DNA of 64,000 nucleotides from positions 1-64,000 of the forward strand of contig CAZTJF010000020.1 of the NCBI GenBank assembly GCA_964613805.1, written 5' to 3'. The notes under the pieces were generated by a model, which saw only the letters and a program-made list of their open reading frames with translations, was not told the origin of the DNA and did not search any database. The stretch is from XYD12-FULL-36-8 sp964613805. Lineage in GTDB: Bacteria; Bacteroidota; Ignavibacteria; Ignavibacteriales; Ignavibacteriaceae. Within the stretch, counting starts at the first letter, position 1. Every line of letters begins with the position of its first letter. Shown here piece after piece: positions 45,904-54,213 of this stretch. The position numbers were made by a program, and so were the translations under genes.

Positions 45904-46887
45904 TTGCCAACTGCTTTAGTTACAGGTGCGAATGGTTTTACAGCAAGCTATGTTTGCCGTCAACTTATTGACAAGGGATACAAAGTTCGCGGTTTGGTTA
46001 GAAAAAATGCAGATATGAAACTCATTGACGGTGTCCCCGTAGAATTTCATAATGTTGATTTAGCTGTTGATAAAGATTTTTCTTCTGTAATGGATGGAAT
46101 AGATATTGTTTATCACATCGCAGCGGCTTATCGAACGGAAAATGTTCCAAGAAAATATTTTTGGGATGTTAACGTTGAAGGAACACGGAAGCTTCTTGAA
46201 TCTGCCAAAAAAGCCGGAGTTAAAAAATTTGTTCATTCAAGTACGGTTGGTGTTCAAGGATATATTCAAAATCCTCCTGCAAAGGAAGAAGACCCATATA
46301 ATCCGGGTGACTACTATCAAGAATCAAAAGTGGATGGCGAAAAGTTAGTCCTTGATTTTTACAAACGAGAAAAACTTCCTATATCTATTGTTCGTCCTGT
46401 TGGAATATATGGACCAGGTGATACTCGCTTTCTAAAACTTTTCAAACACATTCACAATGGTAAGTTTAGAATGATTGGAAGTGGGAAAGTTCTTTATCAC
46501 ATGACTTATGTTGACGATTTAGCTCGCGGATTTATTTTGGCAGGAGAGAAAAACGAATCTGTTGGTGAAACATTTACAATTGGCGGCGAAGGTTTTTTAA
46601 CACTAAGTGAATTAGTTGAGAAGATTGCGCACATACTGAATAGATCCGTGCCATCAACTAAAATTCCAGTGTGGCCGGTGTGGTTTGGTGGATTGCTTTG
46701 TGAAATTGTCTGCAAACCATTTGGAATATCACCGCCGATTTATCGCCGCCGGGTTGATTTTTTTGTTAAAGATCGAGCGTTTGATATTTCAAAAGCAAAA
46801 CGATTACTTGGATATGAACCAATAGTAAAACTTGATGATGGTTTGAAAATAACTGCTGAGTGGTATTTGAAGAATAAATGGTTGTGA
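45904..46887 (+). CDS. NAD(P)-dependent epimerase/dehydratase (extended SDR)
   Basis: 327 residues from TTG 45904, directly after the preceding stop. The NAD-binding motif is TGANGFTA (last Gly replaced by Ala), the HIAAAYR and NVEGTRKLLE blocks are conserved, and the catalytic motif is YYQESK. It resembles HpnA/dihydroflavonol-reductase type SDRs as much as UDP-sugar epimerases, so a sugar or a lipid-linked substrate is possible. Confidence 0.87.
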   Translation: MPTALVTGANGFTASYVCRQLIDKGYKVRGLVRKNADMKLIDGVPVEFHNVDLAVDKDFSSVMDGIDIVYHIAAAYRTENVPRKYFWDVNVEGTRKLLESAKKAGVKKFVHSSTVGVQGYIQNPPAKEEDPYNPGDYYQESKVDGEKLVLDFYKREKLPISIVRPVGIYGPGDTRFLKLFKHIHNGKFRMIGSGKVLYHMTYVDDLARGFILAGEKNESVGETFTIGGEGFLTLSELVEKIAHILNRSVPSTKIPVWPVWFGGLLCEIVCKPFGISPPIYRRRVDFFVKDRAFDISKAKRLLGYEPIVKLDDGLKITAEWYLKNKWL

Positions 46888-46937
46888 AATATGACAATCA
46901 ACCTCCAAATTAATTTTGATTAAACATCGCAAAAAAA

Positions 46938-47687
46938 ATGAGTAAAAAAGATTTTAAAATTCAAGAATCAATTACTGGTGTTCACAAATCAAAGCTTAAA
47001 CGTTACCAAGAACTTGTAATTGGAACTGAAAAGCTTTCTGATTTGATTAAATATGAATTGTTTACATTATTATTTTCTCGGCTTCCCGGAGCACTGGGAA
47101 TTTTTCTCAGAGGAAAATTTTATTCCAAGCTTTTTGCCAAAACCGGACGTGGAGTGGTATTTGGGAACAACATTGTGATACGTCATCCTAAAAAAATAAT
47201 TTTAGGTAATAATGTAATTATTGATGATAATGTTTTACTCGATGCCAAAGGTTCTGAAAACAGCGGAATAACTCTCAAGGATGATGTTTTCATAGGAAGA
47301 AATTCGATAATAAGTTGTAAGGGTGGTGAAATTATTCTCGAAGAAAGAGCAAATGTTGGTTTTAATTGCGAGATATTTTCATCCAACAAAGTGGTTATTG
47401 GAAAAGATAATTTGATAGCTGCATACACTTATGTAGTAGGAGGCGGGAATTATAAATTAGAGCGAACAGATATTCCGATAAATCAACAGCCAGATTTTGA
47501 AGGTAAAGGTGGTGTTATCACTGAGGAAGATGTGTGGCTTGCAGCCCACGTAGTTTTGCTTGATGGGACTAAAATTGGCAAAGGTTCGGTAGTTGCAGCA
47601 GGCGCTGTTGTATCAGGAGAAATTCCACCATATTCAATTGCAGGTGGTGTTCCAGCCAAGGTAATTAAAAGTAGGGTTCAAATTTGA
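46938..47687 (+). CDS. Hexapeptide-repeat acyltransferase (left-handed beta-helix)
   Basis: 249 residues. The middle and C-terminal parts consist of hexapeptide repeats (VFGNNIVIRHPKKIILGNN, DNVLLDAKG, VAAGAVVSGEIPPYSIAGGVPAKVI), the typical ending of the WcaF/LbetaH acyltransferases. It would O- or N-acetylate a sugar in the cytoplasm. It follows the epimerase by 50 bases and closes the first glycan operon before a 232-base gap. Confidence 0.85.
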   Translation: MSKKDFKIQESITGVHKSKLKRYQELVIGTEKLSDLIKYELFTLLFSRLPGALGIFLRGKFYSKLFAKTGRGVVFGNNIVIRHPKKIILGNNVIIDDNVLLDAKGSENSGITLKDDVFIGRNSIISCKGGEIILEERANVGFNCEIFSSNKVVIGKDNLIAAYTYVVGGGNYKLERTDIPINQQPDFEGKGGVITEEDVWLAAHVVLLDGTKIGKGSVVAAGAVVSGEIPPYSIAGGVPAKVIKSRVQI

Positions 47688-47919
47688 TGGAATACAGAGA
47701 TACAAAACTTGAAAGAAATTAAATGCACGAGTGGAAATTGGAAAGGCATTCAATTGGTTTTAAAATATTTTTGATAAATATGAATAAAATTCCTACTTAC
47801 TTTAGCACATTATTAGCATAAGTATTACACTTAATAATCCCAAATAACTATTTCTTTTTTGACACTGATTAAATCTGGTTAACGAAAATAATTATAAATT
47901 AAAAAGTTCTAACAAAAAA

Positions 47920-48972
47920 TTGAGTAACCAAGAAATTATTGAAGTATTTTTAGTCAACTATAATGGCGAAAAAATAGTACTGTCAACAATCGAATCACTT
48001 CTAAATTTTGTTGATGTTAAAATTTCTATAACTGTTTTAGACGATGATTCAACAGACAATTCCATTGAGTTAATTCACAAACATTATCCTGATATTTTTG
48101 TTCATAAAATGCCTTATAACCAAAAGAAAGCAAATGTACTTAGAAATAAGGCGTTAGAACTTGCAAAATCCAAATATGTTTTTATAACTGATAACGATTT
48201 GTACTATGACAAAAGATGCTTGGCTGAAATGTATAACTATATGAAAGAAGATGATAGAGTCGTTGCATGCACACCCAGATTAATGTATTTAAATCAACCC
48301 GAGAAAATATATGTTGCGGGAACTCGTGTACATTTTATTGGTGCAGCTATTACCGATAAACGCGATGAAATTTATAAACATGATTTTGAGCAGCCTTCAG
48401 TTAATAGCGGTAGTGGTATTTGCTTGGTCAATCGAGAAGTTGCATTGAGATTCGGAGGATTCGATACTAATTTAATGCAAGGGTGGGGAAGTGATGGTGA
48501 ATTTTACCAACGGTTATTGTTAGCTGGTTATAAGTGCGTGTACATTCCCTCTGCCTTTGCCTTACATGAAGCTAAATTGGATGTTACCCAAAGAAAATTT
48601 CGAGTCGTAGGGCAGACTCATAATAGATGGGCATTTATTTTATCTCATTATAACTTGTCCCTGATATTTTTTCTGTTCCCAGTTTTCGTACTTTACGAAT
48701 TACTGCAGTTTGGTTTTATTCTAATGCATGGATTGCAGCTGGAGTATGCGAAGGGAAATTTATTAGTATTAAAAAATTTTAAGTATATAATTAATAAGCG
48801 AAAGTTCGTTCAAAAAATTCGAAAAGTTTCAGATATGGAAGTTCTTTTTGCAGGCCCCATTTATGTTGCTCCTTCATTAATGCTTAACCGAAGATTTGTT
48901 AGCGAAATGCTAAATGCTTTCTCGTCGATTCTAAATGTGTATTGGCGTTTTCTGAAGTTGATTATTCCATGA
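47920..48972 (+). CDS. Family 2 glycosyltransferase, paralogue A
   Basis: 350 residues. The TTG start at 47920 is supported by the paralogue at 51937, which has ATG at the same position (MSNxEI/LIEV). The GT2 domain shows VFLVNYNG, VLDDDSTDNS, TDNDLYYD (DxD) and GWGSDGEFYQR. C-terminal helices near 250-275 anchor it. It is clearly a duplicate of the gene at 51937-52989, of identical length and with similar blocks throughout. No Shine-Dalgarno is visible. Confidence 0.87.
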   Translation: MSNQEIIEVFLVNYNGEKIVLSTIESLLNFVDVKISITVLDDDSTDNSIELIHKHYPDIFVHKMPYNQKKANVLRNKALELAKSKYVFITDNDLYYDKRCLAEMYNYMKEDDRVVACTPRLMYLNQPEKIYVAGTRVHFIGAAITDKRDEIYKHDFEQPSVNSGSGICLVNREVALRFGGFDTNLMQGWGSDGEFYQRLLLAGYKCVYIPSAFALHEAKLDVTQRKFRVVGQTHNRWAFILSHYNLSLIFFLFPVFVLYELLQFGFILMHGLQLEYAKGNLLVLKNFKYIINKRKFVQKIRKVSDMEVLFAGPIYVAPSLMLNRRFVSEMLNAFSSILNVYWRFLKLIIP

Positions 48973-49235
48973 AAGACAGTTATTATGTGGTTAATTATTC
49001 AATCATAGAAAATGGAGTGAGTCTGAGTCCTAAATATTATTAGAGATCTTTTTAGCTCTAATGTAGTAGGTGATCTGAGATAGTTACTACAAAATTTGTA
49101 GTGATTCTAAAAAATTTAAGCTAGTTGTTTCAACATTGTAGCTTTGAAGTTAGACTTTAAAAGTGTACGGTTTATATATTCATAAATTTATGCGATAAAA
49201 AAAATAGTTTAATTTACAATTGAATTAAGTAAAAA

Positions 49236-50915
49236 ATGGAAAAGAAGAAATTTTTATTTATAGTTAGTGCATTTGGGATATTACTGGTAATTTCTGGTAT
49301 ACTTATGCATCCCTCACTTTTGTCCAAAATATCCTCAGGTGGGTCGTTTCGTTCAGATTGGACTGTTGCAAAAATCCATCTCATACGCTACTATTTCATT
49401 TTAATTGGAATAATTGTATTGGCTGGATCTTTAATCATAAATCGGGTAAAGCAGGAGATAAAAGCTAAATACGCATTAATTGTTTTAATACTATCTGGTA
49501 TTTGTATTGTTGCAGCAGGCTTGATATTCAGTCCGGCGTTTATCGAAAATAACTTTACTTCAATAAAATTTATTGAAGATCACAATGTCAGCACGTTAAT
49601 TAACATCCAATTGTTTACAATCACTTTTGGTTTTTTGGTTCTATTAATTTCATTACTACTATACCGAAAAAAATATTGGGATTTGAAGAGAGCTTACGGA
49701 AGGTTAATTACATTAATAATTTTAATTTTATATTTATTAACATTAAACTCGACCTATCTTAAATTGAAGTACCCGGGTAATGTTCTTGCTCAACCAAAAG
49801 AGTATGGAAAATTATTTGATTTATTACTTGGGCAAGATATATTACTTTCGGATTTTGATCCGCAATCAACCCTTGTTGTAAAACGCCAAGAAATTATTAA
49901 AGCTAAATTTCCTGTTATTGATATAAACATTCATTTGAGTTCTTCCTTTCAAACAGAGGAAGATCGTGATGTGTTGTCTCCTGAAAATCTAATTAAATCA
50001 ATGGACTCTGTTGGCGTTAGAATAATTGTAAACACCGATGCAAAACATCGTGAAGACGGAACGTTGGAAGAAGCACTAAATCTATACACAAAGAAGTATC
50101 CGGATAGGTTCATGAACTTTTATCCCTCATGGTTTCCTCCAATTATAGTTAGTGATGATTTTCTTGCAGATTTACCAAACCAATTGGAAAAAGCTGTAAG
50201 ACTTGGTGTTACCGGTAATGGAGAAACATGGAAGGACTTTGGTTTGAGATCACGGGATATCACTGGTAAGGTGATTCCGGTTGATGATCCACGTATAGAC
50301 CCTTTATGGGAAAAAGCTGCTCAACTTAATATTCCGGTGTTGTGGCACATGGGTGATCCAGCACCATTTTTTCAACCAGTAAATAAATACAATGAGCGTT
50401 ACATTGAGTTAGGTAGATATCCTGAATGGAGTTTCCATGGACCGAGATTTCCAAAACGAGAGACTATTCTGAAAGGTCGGGAAAATGTTCTTAAGAAACA
50501 TCCCTACACTATCTTCATCGGCTGTCATATGGGATGGAATTCGGATGATTTAGAATACGCAGCATACCTGTTGGATACCTATCCAAATTACTATTTAGAT
50601 CTTAGCACAACGCTTTCTGAATTGGGAAGACAGCCGTATACGGCGAGAAAATTTTTCATTAAATATCAAGATAGAATACTTTTTGGTACTGATGGTGGGT
50701 CTTTATTTAACGTTAAGGGTTGGACGGTTGCAAAGTTTTATAGAGCGTACTTTGAATTTTTAGAAACCGAAAACGAGTATATTGACTATCCTATGCAAGG
50801 TGCAATCAATCAAGGCAGTTGGAAAATTTATGGAATAAATCTACCCGATGAAGTGCTGGAAAAAATTTATTATAAGAATGCTGAAAAACTGCTAAAGATT
50901 AAAATTCAACCGTGA
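49236..50915 (+). CDS. Membrane-anchored amidohydrolase (amidohydrolase_2 family)
   Basis: 559 residues. Five predicted membrane helices (about 5-25, 47-67, 79-100, 122-142, 158-172) precede a TIM-barrel amidohydrolase (about 215-559). The first metal motif reads DINIH (D229, N231, H233), so the usual first histidine is replaced by Asn. Later ligands are WHMGDP (H371), GCHMGW (H431) and FGTDGG (D486). The barrel would face the periplasm if the last helix exits there. An unusual fusion; it sits between two paralogous GT2 genes and may remove a group from a lipid-linked sugar. Confidence 0.8.
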   Translation: MEKKKFLFIVSAFGILLVISGILMHPSLLSKISSGGSFRSDWTVAKIHLIRYYFILIGIIVLAGSLIINRVKQEIKAKYALIVLILSGICIVAAGLIFSPAFIENNFTSIKFIEDHNVSTLINIQLFTITFGFLVLLISLLLYRKKYWDLKRAYGRLITLIILILYLLTLNSTYLKLKYPGNVLAQPKEYGKLFDLLLGQDILLSDFDPQSTLVVKRQEIIKAKFPVIDINIHLSSSFQTEEDRDVLSPENLIKSMDSVGVRIIVNTDAKHREDGTLEEALNLYTKKYPDRFMNFYPSWFPPIIVSDDFLADLPNQLEKAVRLGVTGNGETWKDFGLRSRDITGKVIPVDDPRIDPLWEKAAQLNIPVLWHMGDPAPFFQPVNKYNERYIELGRYPEWSFHGPRFPKRETILKGRENVLKKHPYTIFIGCHMGWNSDDLEYAAYLLDTYPNYYLDLSTTLSELGRQPYTARKFFIKYQDRILFGTDGGSLFNVKGWTVAKFYRAYFEFLETENEYIDYPMQGAINQGSWKIYGINLPDEVLEKIYYKNAEKLLKIKIQP

Positions 50916-50942
50916 AAGCTTTACTTCTAAATTTTAATAACG

Positions 50943-51944
50943 ATGATCAATAAAAAAACATTAATATTCCTTCTTAAAGCGTGTATCAGTATTTCACTGC
51001 TGACATTTTTATTGGCAAGTATTGATTGGCAAACTGTCTCTAAAAGTCTTCGAAATGCTAATATACTTTTACTGGTTCTCGCTGTTCTGTTGAATATTTT
51101 CGAAAGATTTCAACTCACTTACAAGTGGAACTTGCTAATTAAAGTGAGAGGTATAATTGTTGAATTTGGAAGACTATTTTGGATCAATTCAATTGGAAGT
51201 TTTCTTGGTCTCTTTCTGCCTTCAAGTTTAGGTACAGATGTAGTTCGAGGATATTATCTTGTAAAAAATAATTCGGAAAGATCGGTCAGTATCTCATCAG
51301 TTTTTGTTGATCGTGTTCTTGGACTTATTTCTTTGCTGCTTCTGGGTTTGGTTTCACTTTTTTTCGCTGGCAGTTTGGTCGCAAGGTTTAATCTCAATTA
51401 TTATCTGATAGGTTTAACTTCATTTACACTGATTGGTATTTATTTTTTTCAAAGGAACGAGACCTTTAGACTGTTAGAAAAATTACGTAAAAAAATAAAG
51501 TATAAAAAAATTATTGAATACGGGATGAAGCTGCACACTTCAATTTTAGAGTATAAAAGATATCCTAAAACATTGCTGGTGACTTTTTTAATCACAATAC
51601 TTGTGCAAGTGACCCGAGTTCTAACCTATTATTTTGTTGCTTTAGCTTTTGATATTAGAATTTCAATAGTTTACTTTTTCCTATTTGTTCCATTAATTAT
51701 GATTGTAATGATGCTGCCAATCACGATTGGAGGATTAGGATTGCGAGAAGGAACATTTGTTGCTTTCTTTACAATCGTCGGCATGTCAATGAACGATGCG
51801 GTAGTTATCACTTTCATAAATTCTTTTCTAGATACACTTAACACGATAATTCTCGGCGGCGGCGGATACTTATTCTACAAATCTGCTATCCAAGAACAAA
51901 TTGAAATTGCAAAATCGCAGGAAGTTATAAAATCCAATGAGTAA
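50943..51944 (+). CDS. UPF0104/LPG synthase-type membrane protein, copy 2
   Basis: 333 residues with about eight membrane helices. It has the family blocks GLFLPSSLGTDVVRGYYL in the middle and PITIGGLGLREGTFVAFF towards the end. As with the other two copies it may move or modify a lipid-linked sugar. It overlaps the following GT2 gene by 8 bases. Confidence 0.86.
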   Translation: MINKKTLIFLLKACISISLLTFLLASIDWQTVSKSLRNANILLLVLAVLLNIFERFQLTYKWNLLIKVRGIIVEFGRLFWINSIGSFLGLFLPSSLGTDVVRGYYLVKNNSERSVSISSVFVDRVLGLISLLLLGLVSLFFAGSLVARFNLNYYLIGLTSFTLIGIYFFQRNETFRLLEKLRKKIKYKKIIEYGMKLHTSILEYKRYPKTLLVTFLITILVQVTRVLTYYFVALAFDIRISIVYFFLFVPLIMIVMMLPITIGGLGLREGTFVAFFTIVGMSMNDAVVITFINSFLDTLNTIILGGGGYLFYKSAIQEQIEIAKSQEVIKSNE

Positions 51945-52989
51945 TGAACTAATAGAAGTTTATATTTTTAATTTTAATGGACGGAATACGATTCTATCCA
52001 CTATCGAATCTCTCTATAAAAGTGTGGATGTAAATATTTCTATTTCCGTAATTGACGATTACTCATCTGATGATTCACTCGAAATGGTTAGAACAAGGTA
52101 TCCTGAAATAGAGATTCATCGAATGGAGCATAACACTAAAAAGCTAAATCTTCTCAGAAATAAAGCATTGAATCTGGCAAAAAGTAAATTTCTTTTTATA
52201 ACTGATAACGATTTAAATTTTGATAAAAGTTGTTTATCAGAATTACTGAAAGTAATGGAATCCGATTCTGCAATCGCAACATGCACACCAAGATTAATGC
52301 ATTGGGATCAGCCGAATAAAGTATATACTGCCGGTACTAAAGTTCATTATATCGGGGCGGCGATTTCCGAACAACGTGATAAAATTTATGATCCAACTAA
52401 TGATAAATATCCATCATCAAACAGCGGGGGAGGAATTTGTTTGATAAGACGTGATGCTGCCCTGAAAGCAGGCGGCTTTGATGAAAAGATGCTAATGGGA
52501 TGGGGTGATGACGGGGAGTTTTACCAGAGATTATTGCGAGCAGGATACAAGTGCCTTTATGTTCCAACCGCATTTGCACTTCATGAAAATAAAATAGTTG
52601 ATACAATAAGAAAATATCGAGTTGTTGGTCAGACGTATAACCGCTGGCTGTTTATTCTTACTCATTATTCCATATTGCTAATCATTTTGCTAATTCCAGT
52701 TTTTATTATTTATGAATTAGTACAAGCCGTGTTTGTATTAACGAAGGGCGTTTTGGTTCAATATATTCAAGGTAATCTGCTGGTGATTAAGAATTATAGA
52801 GAAATATTAGATAAACGTAAATTTGTTCAAAGCATTAAAGTCACATCCGATAAAGATGTGATGTTCAGCGGGGACCTTTATGTTGCTCCTGCTCTTATTC
52901 AAAAATTTGGTTTCATCAAAATCGCCATTTCCGGATTGTCCTCGTTTCTGAATATTTATTGGCAAATTGTCAGGAAAATTATTCCTTAG
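51937..52989 (+). CDS. Family 2 glycosyltransferase, paralogue B
   Basis: 350 residues, matching paralogue A (47920-48972) along its whole length (VSTIESL, RNKAL-LAKSK, TDNDL, GGFDxxxMGWG-DGEFYQRLL, VVGQTxNRW). The GT2 catalytic blocks are VIDDYSSDDS, TDNDLNFD and GWGDDGEFYQR. C-terminal hydrophobic segments lie near 245-275. It starts inside the end of the UPF0104 gene and is followed after 8 bases by a deacetylase gene. Confidence 0.88.
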   Translation: MSNELIEVYIFNFNGRNTILSTIESLYKSVDVNISISVIDDYSSDDSLEMVRTRYPEIEIHRMEHNTKKLNLLRNKALNLAKSKFLFITDNDLNFDKSCLSELLKVMESDSAIATCTPRLMHWDQPNKVYTAGTKVHYIGAAISEQRDKIYDPTNDKYPSSNSGGGICLIRRDAALKAGGFDEKMLMGWGDDGEFYQRLLRAGYKCLYVPTAFALHENKIVDTIRKYRVVGQTYNRWLFILTHYSILLIILLIPVFIIYELVQAVFVLTKGVLVQYIQGNLLVIKNYREILDKRKFVQSIKVTSDKDVMFSGDLYVAPALIQKFGFIKIAISGLSSFLNIYWQIVRKIIP

Positions 52990-52997
52990 AAACTTTT

Positions 52998-54188
52998 ATG
53001 CGTCATTCTTTATTCAAGCAATTAAAAGAAGTTAAGCATGCTATAAGCGGCTATCCGGATTTCGTATATTCTAAGGACGATAATTTTGAATTGGATGGTA
53101 TACCGGTTTTTCTATACCATACAATTGATCCTGAAGTTTTTGAATCACATTTAATTTACCTTAAGGAAAATAATTACCAAGCGTTAGATGTAAATGACTT
53201 TTATAAAATCATTTTAAGTAAAGAAAATCAAAAGAATAATAAACTTGTATTGTTGACAATTGATGATGCCCGTTCAAGTGTTTGGCGTTATGCATATCCA
53301 CTGTTAAATAAATATCAGATGCATGCAACAGTTTTTATCATCCCTGGGGTTACTGAAGAAAGTACTACATATCGTGAAAATCTTTTTGATCTTTGGAATG
53401 GGAAAACAGATCTGAATCGTATAGGTGAACTTGATCCGAATGATGATACATTATGTACGTGGCAGGAAATTATTGAAATGTATAATTCTGGTTTTGTGAA
53501 TATTGAATCTCACACGCTTTTTCATCGAGAAGTATTCGTGAGTAAAAAGATTGTGGATTTTATTACTCCCAAAACTTCCAATATTCCGTATAATTTTTCG
53601 GGATCGGCATATTTTTCTGAAGAAGATGCCGGGAAGAAATTCGATATTTCGGAGTATTATGGATTGCCTATTTTTGAATCATCTCCATTAATGTTGGCTG
53701 GTGCTAAGTTAAATGTTTCTTCAACATTCACTTCCAAATGCAAAGAGATTTATCTGAACATTGGCAAGTATGATCAAGTGAAACATGATTGGAAAAGAGA
53801 AGTGCAAAGTATAGTTGATGATACAAAGAACTCCTCTAAATATTTTTGGATTGATGCTAATTCAAAACAAGATGTTATTCAAGATTTGTCGTTAGCAAGA
53901 GAAATAATTCAGAGCAAACTGGATAATAAAACAGGCAATCATTTATGTCTGCCCTGGACAATTGGAAATAATATCACTATACAAATTTGCAAAGAAATTG
54001 GGATTTCAAGCTGCTTTTGGGGACTAATGGACAATAAAAAAATCAACAATCCAGGGGATGATCCTTTTTATATAACTCGATTAAAGAATGATTTTATCTT
54101 TAGATTGCCTGGTAAAGGGAGAAAGAGTTTCGTCTCAATTTACAATTACAAAATAAAAAGACGGCTTTCCGGGGAAAAAGTTTTTTAA
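52998..54188 (+). CDS. Polysaccharide deacetylase (NodB-type, CE4)
   Basis: 396 residues from ATG 52998. The NodB motif 1 is LLTIDDARSS (D89, D90), preceded by FLYHTI. Motif 2 appears as ESHTLFHRE (H172, H176), matching the S-H-T-x-x-H metal pattern. No signal peptide is evident at the chosen start, so a cytoplasmic or membrane-associated role is likelier than an extracellular one. It would deacetylate a glycan intermediate. The C-terminal about 150 residues are not part of the CE4 domain and are unassigned. Confidence 0.82.
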   Translation: MRHSLFKQLKEVKHAISGYPDFVYSKDDNFELDGIPVFLYHTIDPEVFESHLIYLKENNYQALDVNDFYKIILSKENQKNNKLVLLTIDDARSSVWRYAYPLLNKYQMHATVFIIPGVTEESTTYRENLFDLWNGKTDLNRIGELDPNDDTLCTWQEIIEMYNSGFVNIESHTLFHREVFVSKKIVDFITPKTSNIPYNFSGSAYFSEEDAGKKFDISEYYGLPIFESSPLMLAGAKLNVSSTFTSKCKEIYLNIGKYDQVKHDWKREVQSIVDDTKNSSKYFWIDANSKQDVIQDLSLAREIIQSKLDNKTGNHLCLPWTIGNNITIQICKEIGISSCFWGLMDNKKINNPGDDPFYITRLKNDFIFRLPGKGRKSFVSIYNYKIKRRLSGEKVF

Positions 54189-54213
54189 GAAATTTTTTAA
54201 CTATAATTTTTAT

